Positions 24,585 through 33,599 of a DNA stretch of 64,000 nucleotides are shown here, piece by piece. This DNA is from Pratylenchus scribneri (lineage: Eukaryota; Nematoda; Chromadorea; Rhabditida; Pratylenchidae). Location: NCBI GenBank assembly GCA_030063045.1, contig JAQSEB010000050.1, positions 1-64,000 of the forward strand, written 5' to 3'. The translations under genes were made by a program, and so were the position numbers. The notes under the pieces are model-generated. The model was not told the origin of the DNA and did no database searches. It saw nothing but the letters and a program-made list of their open reading frames with translations. Each line of letters opens with the position of its first letter. The first letter of the stretch is position 1.

Positions 24585-25206
24585 ATTTGTATTAGTCCCT
24601 GAAGACATTTACAAAGGCTTCACTTCGACCGATACTGGAAATATTAATCTCGATTATAGTAGAAGAATGCTGGAAAATGTAAAGAAAGAGAAAACAAATC
24701 CTGCAATAAAAAATGCTCGCTATAATCAGGAACTAAGGAGATATTTACATTTGAAAAAAGAACATGAGGATAAACCTGTCAAAGTGGAAATATCCGGAAC
24801 ATCGAATATAGAGGCAACCCCTCTTTCTAAACCAAAATCGAAGCAAATCAGTCATACTCCCAATGTTCCAGTCTCCCCAATGGTTGAGCTATCAAAAGAA
24901 TTTCTAACGAGAATTAATGCCAATCCAGAAAAATTTCAAGTGACATCAGAGGGAAGAATAAAAAATGAACACAATAAAATAATTGAAGGGAGCGACATAA
25001 AGAAATCAATAAATTGGATAATAACAGCCGGAAAAGGACTTAAAGCCGGTCCAAGACCAAAAGGAACTATAGTACTGGAGAATCAAATTAGAAGGGACGA
25101 TGTTTTAGTACAAATACTTGAAAATATGAAGAGGAATGATTCATTTCCATCGCCAATTGGTCAATCTACACCCAGATCAACATTTAGAGCGCAATTATGG
25201 AGATAG
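24571..25206 (+). CDS. Conserved Polinton protein upstream of integrase (unknown)
   Basis: 211 residues. The N-terminus MATNRFVLVPEDIYKGF and the NQELRRYLHLKKE segment (about 52-64) look like a protein commonly encoded immediately upstream of integrase in nematode and cnidarian Polintons; no enzymatic motif is visible. A proline-rich middle separates it from a C-terminal domain. It overlaps both neighbours by about 10-14 bp, consistent with coordinated expression of the ATPase-to-integrase cassette. Confidence 0.6.
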   Translation: MATNRFVLVPEDIYKGFTSTDTGNINLDYSRRMLENVKKEKTNPAIKNARYNQELRRYLHLKKEHEDKPVKVEISGTSNIEATPLSKPKSKQISHTPNVPVSPMVELSKEFLTRINANPEKFQVTSEGRIKNEHNKIIEGSDIKKSINWIITAGKGLKAGPRPKGTIVLENQIRRDDVLVQILENMKRNDSFPSPIGQSTPRSTFRAQLWR

Positions 25207-26297
25207 ACGATAAAGAAAAAATACTAAGACGTCTCTATAATGATCCAAACTATCCCTCGGCATTTGCTGGAGTTGATAGATTATGGACGGAAGCTAAAAA
25301 AGAAATTCCTAAAATTAAAAGAAAAGAAGTAAAGGAATGGCTGGAAAGAAGTCGGACATATACTATTCATCGACCAAGACGGGTAAATTTTCAACGACAG
25401 AAAACGATTCCATCAGGATATATGACAGATGTTCAAGTTGATTTAGCCGATTTACAAAAATTGTCAAAACAGAATGACGGAATTAATTATGCTCTAATTG
25501 CGATCGACGTTCTAAGCAAACAAGTGTTTGCTGTTCCTGTAAAGAATAAAAGTTCTAAGGATATGCTGACTGCTTTCAAGAAATTATTTGAACTTATGCC
25601 AATGAAACCCCATAGATTATTTTCCGATAAAGGAAAAGAATTTATAAATACTGAATTAAAAAATTATTTCAAAGAAAATGAAATTGAAAAATATACTCCA
25701 AATTCATCGACCGTTAAAGCTTCATTAGCGGAAAGAGCTATAAGAAATGTCAAACAGAGACTTTATCGTTATATGTCGCAAAAACAGACAGTCGAATGGG
25801 TTCCAGCTCTACCAAAAATTGTAAAAGGAATTAATAATTCCAAAAGTCGAATCCATGGAATGAAACCATCAGAAGTAAATTTTGGCAATGCTCAAGAAAT
25901 ATGGAAGAAAATGTACGGACCAATTGAAGATCTGATAAAGCCTATGAAAAAGAAACCAAAATACAAAAAGGATGATTTTGTTCGAATGAGTAAAAATAAA
26001 GGAATATTTCATAAAGGTTATTTTCCGTCATGGAGCGATGAAATTCTGGAAATTGATAAAGTCAAGACACAGAATCCAGTTCGATATAAAGTTAGAGATT
26101 ATCAAGGAGATTTATTCAAAGGTTATTTTTATGAACCCGATCTTCAGAAAGTCAGAAAGGATGAGACCACTACATATAGAATAGAGAAGATAATTAGAAC
26201 AAAGAAAGTAAAAGGAAAAACGAAATATTATGTTAAATTTTATGATTTCCCTAATCCTGAATGGATTGATGAATCCGATATTGCCCCCACTGATTAA
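25197..26297 (+). CDS. INT: Retroviral-type (c-int) integrase with chromodomain
   Basis: Inserts the element's ends into chromosomal DNA. 366 residues; ATG at 25197 overlaps the preceding gene. The rve core contains the catalytic triad D82 (VQVDLADL), D144 (LFSDKGKEF) and E179 (SLAERAIR), the last two 35 positions apart. The N-terminal part (RLYNDPNYPSAFAGVDRLW) is the typical Polinton integrase head, and residues about 328-366 form a chromodomain (KTKYYVKFYDFPNPEWIDES) likely to guide target choice. All key residues are present, in keeping with the clean 6-bp duplication. Confidence 0.95.
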   Translation: MEIDDKEKILRRLYNDPNYPSAFAGVDRLWTEAKKEIPKIKRKEVKEWLERSRTYTIHRPRRVNFQRQKTIPSGYMTDVQVDLADLQKLSKQNDGINYALIAIDVLSKQVFAVPVKNKSSKDMLTAFKKLFELMPMKPHRLFSDKGKEFINTELKNYFKENEIEKYTPNSSTVKASLAERAIRNVKQRLYRYMSQKQTVEWVPALPKIVKGINNSKSRIHGMKPSEVNFGNAQEIWKKMYGPIEDLIKPMKKKPKYKKDDFVRMSKNKGIFHKGYFPSWSDEILEIDKVKTQNPVRYKVRDYQGDLFKGYFYEPDLQKVRKDETTTYRIEKIIRTKKVKGKTKYYVKFYDFPNPEWIDESDIAPTD

Positions 26298-26353
26298 TAT
26301 AAAAGCATTCATTTTTCATAAAATTGTTCATTTTTATCAAATTTATTACTCAG

Positions 26354-28505
26354 ATAAATTTCTTCGTAGTTTTGCCAAGCGATGTACCCGATTATCCAGA
26401 TAATAAACCAAATAAATACAGAGTTCATCTCCCAAAACCAGTAGAATTTCAAGGAGGAAATTGGGTTTGCGGACTGTATAGTATACAATACCCTAAATCA
26501 TGGGCCTCTACTATAGGGACTGATGAGCTACAATGGATACAAATATATTACAAAAATGGTACATTTCGTAGCTTGAATATTCTAAAAACTTCACAACAAA
26601 CACCAGAAGGACTAAGTGAATATCTGAAATATGCTCTTTTGAACCAGTCACTATTAGTCCATAAGAATCTACAGAATCGTAAAAGAAGATCGACCGATAT
26701 ACCTAATGGAGTAGAAAAGAGAGGCCGAAGAGAAGTTGAATCAGGAAATGAGAATACTTGGATCAATAATTTTTTCATTGAACACCCAGAAGATTATTGG
26801 GTACATATTCAAGAAGAAAGAAAAGTTTTTGAAACTTTGGAGAATACGATTAAAAATAAAATAAAGGAGAGTGATAATGAACCCGATAGGGTTAAACAGA
26901 GAAAAATACTGAATGAAATTGAAGCCCTCAATGCTACCTCCGATTCGATGTTACAAAGAATAAATTTGTTAGAGAAGGCTGCAAGAGATAAAGATGAAGA
27001 AAATAAAAGAATTGAAAATCAAATCATTGAAGAATTTTTCCGAGTCTTTCCTGAGCCAGAAAGATATCGCGAAAAAATCACTGAAGAACGACTCAGATAT
27101 GTTTCCATGGTAGAAGAGCTTCAACAAAAAGTACAACTTTATAAAGATGCAAAAAGTGTCGAAAGAATAAAGGAATTGGATAAAGAGACAAAGCTTATTA
27201 GACAACGGATTAAACTTCTAGACAAAAATTTAAGGATACTTTCAAATGCTATAATCCAAAGAGATCTCAATAAACCCTACGATGAATATGAAAAACAAAA
27301 TAATGAAAGGAATGCTTCTTTCGTAAATGACTTTTTCCAAAAATATCCAGATTATTGGCCAACAATCGGAAAACAATTTAAGATATTACAAGATACATAC
27401 AAACAAATCCGTGAAAAAAGGGAAGAATTGTCCACAGCCGTATTAACCTCTGAAAAGGATTCTTTAAAGAAGCAAATTGAAGATTTAAGAAAAGTAGCTG
27501 AATATAGACGGCATAGATTTAATGCGTTAGAATCTGAGGCCAAGAAAAGAGATAAAAGATTACCTGAAGCTCAAGCACTGACAGGAGGTCTACTACAACA
27601 AGTAAGAGAAAAACTAAATCAAAGGGAGGAAGAAAGTGATAAAACCACTCCCCAAGAAGAGGATGGTTTACTAAAACAGGTGGAAAAAAATGTAGCCGGA
27701 GAAGCTACAGAACAAACCTCATCCAAAGAAAGAGATGGTTTATTACAGAAAGTTAAAGAAAATATCGCTGAGGAAACGACAGAACAAACCACTAACCAAG
27801 AACGGGATGGACTATTACAGCAAGTTGAGGAAAAAAATTAATGACGAAGTAGACCAAACTGCCAAGCAAGACGGAGGCGGATTATTACAGCAAGTTAAAG
27901 AAACTATCACTGGGGAGGAGGAACAAACCACAAATCAAGACGGTGAAGGAGGATTATTACAGCAAGTTAAGGAAAATATCGCAGGAGAAGCGACAGAACA
28001 AACAGGATTGCTTGATAAAGTACGACAGAAACTTATTCCTATAGAAGGCACACCTGAAGTAGAATTTGAATATATTAGGAATATTGATCGATATCGAATC
28101 AAGTTTAATGATCCGGAGATTAGTCATATAGCTCTCTCTGAACAAATAGCCTATACTTGCGGATTTGAAGATGAAACTAGAGATTATATCGAGGATGGAG
28201 AAATTGGAAAATACACAGTGGACATACGAGGTGGATTCACAAGTTTTGCTGTTTATGCGAATGGACTTACAAGGAGTGTGATTCTAGGAAATTCGCTAAG
28301 CTCATTGCTCAGAATTGTAGCAGTTGATAATCAAACTGGGGGTTACATAGAACGTATTTATGATCAGCCAATGTTTATTCCAGTTTTGCCTCGTCAAATT
28401 AATGAAATAGAGATAGAATTAAAATGGATGAATGGAAGATATATACCCTTTGATTATGGGACTGTACTCGTGACTTTAGTATTTAAGAAAGTGATAAACT
28501 TGTAA
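26354..28505 (+). pseudogene. Penton/minor capsid-like protein with coiled-coil and repeats, frame broken
   Basis: The N-terminal domain (VVLPSDVPDYPDNKPN, then YSIQYPKSW) and the C-terminal domain (a YDQPMFIPVLP segment near the end and a PFDYGTVLVTLVF strand) are typical of a conserved Polinton structural protein, probably the penton or a fibre-like vertex protein. Between them lie a KRRS-type basic patch, about 300 residues of coiled coil and about eight repeats of a GLLQQVKENIAGEATEQT-type unit. Two defects are visible. The N-terminal frame has no ATG; the expected position (26354) reads ATA. The frame also shifts at a run of seven A (27831-27837), splitting it into 26324-27841 and 27735-28505. 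Non-AUG initiation and slippage at A7 are alternatives to mutation. TATA (26298) and GATAAAT (26353-26359) precede it. Confidence 0.7.
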
Positions 28506-28544
28506 ATTTACATTCATTTATTGTAAAATTTAAATTTGATAAAT

Positions 28545-29060
28545 ATGCATATACCCTTCGATACTAGAAGCGTCTCATTTGACGACCATGTATTCCAAAT
28601 CGGTGGAGGTAGAGTCGTAAATCCAGAGGAGAATGAATTAATGAATGAACCTTATACATATTATCGAGGAATGAACCCTTATCAAAGAGGTTATGGTTAT
28701 AGACAGAGTGGAGCCGGCATTGGAGACGTTTTAAGAGGAATCTGGCGTTATATTTTACCAGTAATTAGAAGAGCTGGAACATCTGTAGGAAAAGAAGCTC
28801 TGTATACGGGAGAGAGAATACTCGATAAAATTGCTGAAGGAGGAAATGTTAAAGAAGCGATAATTGAAGAAGGGAAGAAAGGAATTGACACAATTTTAGA
28901 AAAAGGTCGAAAACAGATGGGATCCGGTGCTATAAAAAGACGGAGAAAACTCGAACCTCTCCCCATTCAACATACATTAGTCGGAAGAAAAGTATATAAA
29001 CCCTTAAAAAATCCAAAACCTCCTAAAAGAAAGAGAGTCGACACTTTTGGACTCTATTAA
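28545..29060 (+). CDS. Adenovirus pVI-like minor virion protein
   Basis: About 171 residues from the ATG at 28545, which follows a GATAAAT box directly. A glycine-rich amphipathic region (GAGIGDVLRGIWRYILPVI, about 56-74) and a following helix resemble the membrane-active pVI-type minor capsid proteins of adenoviruses and adintoviruses. The C-terminus is basic (IKRRRKLE, PPKRKR), suitable as nuclear signal or DNA contact. It lies between the penton-like and major capsid genes; its stop is one base before the capsid ATG region. Confidence 0.65.
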   Translation: MHIPFDTRSVSFDDHVFQIGGGRVVNPEENELMNEPYTYYRGMNPYQRGYGYRQSGAGIGDVLRGIWRYILPVIRRAGTSVGKEALYTGERILDKIAEGGNVKEAIIEEGKKGIDTILEKGRKQMGSGAIKRRRKLEPLPIQHTLVGRKVYKPLKNPKPPKRKRVDTFGLY

Positions 29061-29061
29061 A

Positions 29062-30369
29062 ATGACTACCTTTCACAAAATTGATAAGGATTCGCCGAAT
29101 GCCATCACAAATGCTCTATCTTTGTTTGATATCCCCAGCACAAATGTGACTGTTAGTTCTTCGGCATTTCGAGAATATTTGACCCTAAACCCCCTTTCGG
29201 ATATTCCATATCATTTTAAAATCCATGCAAGCACGAATTATATTGATCTATCAAAGTGTTATATCCTTATGGAATGCCGGATAAGAAAAAGAAATGAAGA
29301 AGGAAATCTTGAGAACCTACCTGCCAATGAAAATGTTTCTGTTTGTCAAATGATTGGACATACAATCTGGAAAAATTGTAGGGTTTCAATAAACGGTACC
29401 CAAGTATTCGAAGGAAATTCCCTGATGGCCTACAAAAGTATCTTTGACTATGAACTGACCTATCCAACAACTGCAAAAATTTCATATCTTAACGCCGCTG
29501 GTTATTATAAAGATGATGATACACAAATAGCTGGAGCGGGATTCGCTGCTCGAAAAAGACTCTTTGCTGAAAGCAAAACAGCTCAGTTCATGTCAAAATT
29601 GGATATTGATTTAGCAAATCAGCCAAAATATCTAGTAAATCAATGCGAAGTTGATATTGAGCTTCTTCCGAATGACAGCAATTTTGTAATAATCACAAGC
29701 ACAGATGATACATATCATTTTGAAATTACTGGATTAAAACTATATGTTAAGACACTTGAATTGGTGGACTCCCTCGCATTTGACATCAATAAAAAACTGG
29801 AATTACACCCGGCTAGATACCCAATGAGAAAAACATCTATAAAATCAATGTTCATAGGAGAAGGTCATACGGAATATAACGCATGTCTTTGGACTGATCA
29901 AGTGCCTCGTCGCGTAGTAATTGCTATGCTGAGTAATAAGGATTATGTTGGGGATCAAAAAACTAGTCCCTTCAATTTTAAACCATTCGGTCTACGAGAG
30001 ATTACTATTGTTGCCAACGGGACAAATCATCCATTAGCTCCATATTCATTAGATTTTCCGAATAAAAAATATATGAGAGCATTTCATGACACGATGGAAG
30101 CAATTGGTTATGCTGGAACACTAGAAAGTAACGGAATAGATTACAAATCTTATGGGGATGGATGGTGTTTCTTTGTCTTCAATCTTACAAGTTCAAAGGA
30201 GGACAATGGAGAAACATTTGATTTAATCAAGCCAGGTTCTTGCCTTACTAAAATGGCATTTAATACAGCTGTGCCTGCTCATGGAATTGTGTTAATTGCG
30301 ATGGGAGAAGTTGACTCTTTGTTGATGCTTGATAGGAACCGTACAATTACCACAGATATTACCGTTTGA
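29062..30369 (+). CDS. Major capsid protein (double jelly-roll, F54H12.2-like family)
   Basis: 435 residues from ATG at 29062 (an upstream in-frame ATG at 29047 overlaps the previous gene). The sequence belongs to the widespread Polinton family annotated in nematode genomes as F54H12.2-like: SSAFREYLTLNPLSDIPYHF near the start, FAARKRLFAESKTAQF, the ARYPMRKTSIKSMF segment, VPRRVVIAMLSN and a C-terminal GEVDSLLMLDRNRTITTDI. Predicted to build the icosahedral capsid with the ATPase and protease. The frame is intact. Assignment as the major capsid protein relies on family position and size; a direct fold match was not tested. Confidence 0.8.
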   Translation: MTTFHKIDKDSPNAITNALSLFDIPSTNVTVSSSAFREYLTLNPLSDIPYHFKIHASTNYIDLSKCYILMECRIRKRNEEGNLENLPANENVSVCQMIGHTIWKNCRVSINGTQVFEGNSLMAYKSIFDYELTYPTTAKISYLNAAGYYKDDDTQIAGAGFAARKRLFAESKTAQFMSKLDIDLANQPKYLVNQCEVDIELLPNDSNFVIITSTDDTYHFEITGLKLYVKTLELVDSLAFDINKKLELHPARYPMRKTSIKSMFIGEGHTEYNACLWTDQVPRRVVIAMLSNKDYVGDQKTSPFNFKPFGLREITIVANGTNHPLAPYSLDFPNKKYMRAFHDTMEAIGYAGTLESNGIDYKSYGDGWCFFVFNLTSSKEDNGETFDLIKPGSCLTKMAFNTAVPAHGIVLIAMGEVDSLLMLDRNRTITTDITV

Positions 30370-30375
30370 TTGTCC

Positions 30376-30422
30376 CTATATAAACACTTGTTTCATTTCA
30401 TTTTGATACAGATAAATTCATG
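30376..30422 (+). promoter_or_regulatory. TATA plus GATAAAT leader of a structural gene
   Basis: CTATATAAACAC at 30375-30386 is followed by GATAAATTCATG at 30411-30422. The same GATAAAT precedes the pVI-like start (28538-28547) and the penton frame (26353-26359). It is absent from the GGGCGGAGT-type promoters, suggesting a second, late-type promoter class. Confidence 0.5.
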
Positions 30423-30881
30423 TCTATTCGATTATATTTTCAAAGATTACCAAATTATACAGAGTATATAAGATTAACAAAACAAGGGATGACATTCCCA
30501 GTTATCCTAACTTCTCCATTGCCTTCTTATTCGGAATTCCTATTGAAAAATCCGTCCTATTTAACGAACATAACAATATCAAATGAAAATACGACAAAGG
30601 ATATGATTGATCCTGTAGTGCAATATCCTTCGATCCCTTTGTGCAAAGAATCCCCCCATGAAAAATCGTTATATAGCAATATTTATTGCTATCTTTTATT
30701 GGCCTTGTATTTTTTGATTATTTGTTCTATAATTGCCTGGCAAATCCGGTGGGTATACAATTGGAGGGAAAATCAACGAAGAAGATATGAACACGGATCA
30801 AATCGACAAAATATTGAAATCGAACTCAGTGACCAAAAAATATTATCAGGGATGCTTCCCAAGCGATCAACCTCCTCATGA
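30420..30881 (+). CDS. Predicted single-pass membrane protein
   Basis: 153 residues. A hydrophilic N-terminal half with NIT and NTT glycosylation sequons, one transmembrane helix at about residues 87-108 (YCYLLLALYFLIICSIIAW) and a basic, Arg-rich cytoplasmic tail. It has its own TATA/GATAAAT leader and overlaps the protease gene in another frame by about 95 bp. No family recognised. It could be a virion or cell-surface membrane protein; its size is well below that of the fusogens reported in some nematode Mavericks. Confidence 0.55.
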   Translation: MSIRLYFQRLPNYTEYIRLTKQGMTFPVILTSPLPSYSEFLLKNPSYLTNITISNENTTKDMIDPVVQYPSIPLCKESPHEKSLYSNIYCYLLLALYFLIICSIIAWQIRWVYNWRENQRRRYEHGSNRQNIEIELSDQKILSGMLPKRSTSS

Positions 30882-31227
30882 ACTCAGTTATCCGGCTTCG
30901 CTCATATTCAATCTCGATAAATCTAATCGTGAAGGCTCTCATTGGATAGGAGTGTTTATGACGGGGCCGAAGAAAGAAGTAAATTATTTTGATAGCTATG
31001 GAATGGAACCCTTAGGAAATATAAATTTTCTTAAAAAATATTCAAAAATTATTATGAACCGTTACCCCTACCAGTCTCTATATTCGGACGTTTGTGGCCA
31101 TTATTGTATCACCTTTATCTATTTTTTATCCCTAGGCTATACATTCGACCGATTTATAAAAATGTTAGATTCAAATATAAATACAGATTTATTCGTAAAA
31201 ACTATTGTAAAAGAAATGATTAAATAA
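30787..31227 (+). CDS. PRO: Adenovirus-type cysteine protease (Ulp1-like)
   Basis: Cleaves capsid precursors during virion maturation. 146 residues from the ATG at 30787, chosen because MNTDQIDKIL is the usual family start; an earlier in-frame ATG exists at 30733. Catalytic residues are in order: His52 (EGSHWIG), Asp69 (NYFDSYG), Gln96 (YPYQ) and Cys103 (SDVCGHYC). The QGCFPSDQPP segment after residue 20 is also conserved in Polinton proteases. The frame is intact. It overlaps the 3' end of the membrane-protein gene. Confidence 0.9.
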   Translation: MNTDQIDKILKSNSVTKKYYQGCFPSDQPPHELSYPASLIFNLDKSNREGSHWIGVFMTGPKKEVNYFDSYGMEPLGNINFLKKYSKIIMNRYPYQSLYSDVCGHYCITFIYFLSLGYTFDRFIKMLDSNINTDLFVKTIVKEMIK

Positions 31228-31289
31228 AATTGATTAAAATGAAAACATATTTCTCTATTATTAAAAATTTCTCAAGATTCTTACAATAC

Positions 31290-32076
31290 AGAAGGGCCAT
31301 AGCTCCATCCTGTGACGGCCATAGCTCACCTTCCGGATCGTTTTGGGTGATCAACCTCTCTTACTATTATTTAACATATATGAAATTAAGACCGATTCTT
31401 AAATACAGAAAAGGTAACCAGAATTCCTCGGCTCCCTCTAGCCCACCCGCCGATTCCTTCCAGCCTACCAGTTCCGGATCATTTAGGCAAAGCCATGGCG
31501 ATCTACCTCTCACTATGATAAAAAAAAACATTCTATGAAATGTGTGAAACTAAATACAGGAAAATGCAAAACCAATCACACTTTGAGGAAGACCTCTCCA
31601 CATGACTGATTTTACAAATTCCGGATCATTTAGGCATTTAGCCAAGGCGATCTACCCTTACTCACTATTAATCATCTCATCCTAATAATCTAAGAACAGA
31701 AGGGCCATAGCTCCATCCTGTGACGGCCATAGCTCACCTTCCGGATCGTTTTGGGTGATCAACCTCTCTTACTATAATTTAACATATATGAAATTAAGAC
31801 CGATTCTTAAATACAGAAAAGGTAACCAGAATTCCTCGGCTCCCTCTAGCCCACCCGCCGATTCCTTCCAGCCTACCAGTTCCGGATCATTTAGGCAAAG
31901 CCATGGCGATCTACCTCTCACTATGATAAAAAAAACATTCTATGAAATGTGTGAAACTAAATACAAGAAAATGCAAAACCAATCACACTTTGAGGAAGAC
32001 CTCTCCACATGACTGATTTTACAAATTCCGGATCATTTAGGCATTTAGCCAAGGCGATCTACCCTTACTCACTATT
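31290..32076 (+). repeat. Tandem duplication of a 380-bp segment (offset 408 bp)
   Basis: Near-identical copies at 31290-31669 and 31698-32076, each starting AGAAGGGCCATAGCTCC and ending GCGATCTACCCTTACTCACT. Each also contains an internal short repeat (TTCCGGATC..TTTAGGCA..). Both keep an open frame encoding LRPILKYRKGNQ and a Ser/Pro-rich tail; length differs by one A in an A8/A9 run. It is unclear whether the frame (31230-31538) is a real small gene. Confidence 0.85.
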
Positions 32077-32203
32077 TTACTCTTCTTACTATAACCCAAA
32101 TCCTAGAATATATTTTCATTTTAATAATTTTATTTTTATTTTTTCCTACTGAGATTTATTTTTCCTATTCCTAAATTATTAATTTTAGGTTATTCAATTT
32201 TTC

Positions 32204-32325
32204 ATAAAGGAGATCAAGAATCTGGGGGACGTTATGATAACGATCTTATGTTATCAATACCCGCAAACCCCAAATACGGGTCCTACGATCTTTGTAGGAT
32301 TGACTTCAACTCCTGATTCCTTTAT
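32204..32325 (+). ncRNA. Candidate structured RNA with closing stem and three hairpins
   Basis: The outer stem pairs ATAAAG (32204-32209) with CTTTAT (32320-32325) and GAATC (32218-32222) with GATTC (32315-32319). Inside are three hairpins: GATAAC/GTTATC (32236-32241, 32250-32255), ACCCG/CGGGT (32259-32263, 32277-32281) and CCTAC/GTAGG (32282-32286, 32294-32298). A GGGG at 32224-32228 could also pair with CCCC in the second loop. It is not a tRNA. Function unknown: RNA gene, 3' UTR element or packaging signal are options. Confidence 0.5.
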
Positions 32326-32426
32326 AAAAATTTAAATAATTTTAAATTATTTTTTAATTTTAGAATATTTTTATTTTAATTTTTATTTGAATATATTATA
32401 AAATAAAATATTTTATATAATTATTT

Positions 32427-32807
32427 TTAATGTTTTGGTGAAATTAAATCAGTCATACCAATGTTGATCCCCAAGCAGTCATCGCAAAATCCGATCGCCA
32501 AATGTAAACGTCCTTCGGATCGGTGAAACTTCTTCTTGCTCTGGAAGAGTGCATTGCCACAATCGGAACATAGTTTGAAGATCAACACACTTTTATTTTT
32601 GTAGAGCTTCCAAAGCGGCTGGGAGAAGTCGATCTTCTTCTCTTCTGGTATCTCATTGTTTTCTGGCTTTTTTGGATCCTCATTGACCTCGATTTTCTTC
32701 TCTTCATCCTTGATCACTTTCTGAATTTTAGGAGAGGAAGATTTCTTTCGGTCATAGGGAGATTTCGGGGATTTTGGGGCTTTGGGAGATTTTGGGCTTG
32801 GGGACAT
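32427..32807 (-). CDS. SPK-repeat and CxxC zinc-ribbon protein
   Basis: 126 residues. The N-terminus is a chain of SPKSPKAPKSPKSP units like the SPKK minor-groove DNA-binding motifs of histone tails. An acidic/lysine linker follows, then a C-terminal zinc ribbon with CSDC near residue 80 and CDDC near 107. Divergent to the PAZ gene, sharing a GGGCGTG/TATA intergenic region. Probably a DNA-associated accessory or regulatory protein; no named family recognised. Confidence 0.65.
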   Translation of the reverse strand: MSPSPKSPKAPKSPKSPYDRKKSSSPKIQKVIKDEEKKIEVNEDPKKPENNEIPEEKKIDFSQPLWKLYKNKSVLIFKLCSDCGNALFQSKKKFHRSEGRLHLAIGFCDDCLGINIGMTDLISPKH

Positions 32808-32839
32808 TTTAATAAGAGAAAATTTATTTTTAAAAATTT

Positions 32840-33010
32840 TTGGAATAAAATGAGTAATATGGGGAAAACCCCGACTTTATATAGTTAAAGGGGGCGTGGC
32901 TTAAAATTGGAAAAAAGGCGGAGCTAGACCAAATTTATCCGAATTTTTGTTCAAAGTGGGCGTGTCTTTATAAAAGATTATATTTTCTCTATCTCATTCT
33001 ATACCACTCC
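32840..33010. promoter_or_regulatory. Divergent promoter of the CxxC and PAZ genes
   Basis: GGGGGCGTGGC near 32890, GGCGGAGC near 32917 and GTGGGCGTG near 32957 are GC boxes of the class seen at 22680-22925. TTTATAAAAG (32967-32976) faces rightward, and the complement of CTTTATATAG (32874-32883) faces leftward. Confidence 0.65.
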
Positions 33011-33065
33011 CCCAATTCCACTCAAATAATCTCCATCCAAATATTTCCTATCCAAAGAGAAAAAA

Positions 33066-33599
33066 ATGGTTCTCTTCGCCCAAGCAATTGCCGACTTTTT
33101 AAAATGCCGTGTAAAAGATCTTCGCGATCGACTTAATCATCCAGAGGAACGAAAGAAGGTAAGTTTAAAATTCTTTGGCTGTAATTTGACAACAACCTAC
33201 AAAGATCGAAATGGCGAGAAACATACATTTTCCTTTAGCGGACTTACCGAAAAAGGAGCAGATGAAATGCCAGCTTTTGGCAAATTATCAAAGGTATTCA
33301 ATTGTTCAGTGACAAAATATTTTTACGCCAAACATCGAATTCGACTCTTATTCCCATATAATCACTGCGCTGTGAAAAAATTCGTTAATGGAGAAGACCA
33401 CTATTATCCACTTGAATTACTCGAATTGAACAACGACGAAGTTTTGGATACAACGAAAATTTTTCTACCCTCGAAGAATAAAGAAAATTCAACAAAATCC
33501 AATTCCCCAAAACTGCTCATGGATGAATCTCACGAGGAGGACTTCAAAGAATGTGTATCACACGATTGGGGACGCAACTTATTCACACAAAGATGGTAA
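33066..33599 (+). CDS. Standalone PAZ-domain protein (no PIWI), candidate small-RNA binder
   Basis: 177 residues, single exon. Residues about 3-122 match the Argonaute/Dicer PAZ fold in order: an entry helix (FAQAIADFLKC), a beta segment with TTTYKDRNGEKHTFSFSGL, then SVTKYFYAKHRIRLLFPYNH, which corresponds to the SVAEYFK.KY...L.YP..PC block of Argonautes, and a terminal HYYPLELLEL (Argonaute YLPLEVC). PAZ domains bind the 3' end of small RNAs. Neither the Argonaute N domain upstream nor MID/PIWI downstream is present; the remaining 55 residues are a polar tail. It shares the element's GC-box promoter, so it is expressed as an element gene. A decoy or suppressor of host RNA interference is the leading inference. 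Divergence makes 3'-end binding unproven. Confidence 0.75.
   Translation: MVLFAQAIADFLKCRVKDLRDRLNHPEERKKVSLKFFGCNLTTTYKDRNGEKHTFSFSGLTEKGADEMPAFGKLSKVFNCSVTKYFYAKHRIRLLFPYNHCAVKKFVNGEDHYYPLELLELNNDEVLDTTKIFLPSKNKENSTKSNSPKLLMDESHEEDFKECVSHDWGRNLFTQRW

Noticed and set aside
32204..32325. tRNA or known riboswitch
   Set aside because: The three-hairpin layout lacks the A/B boxes and loop consensus of a tRNA, and no known riboswitch core was recognised.
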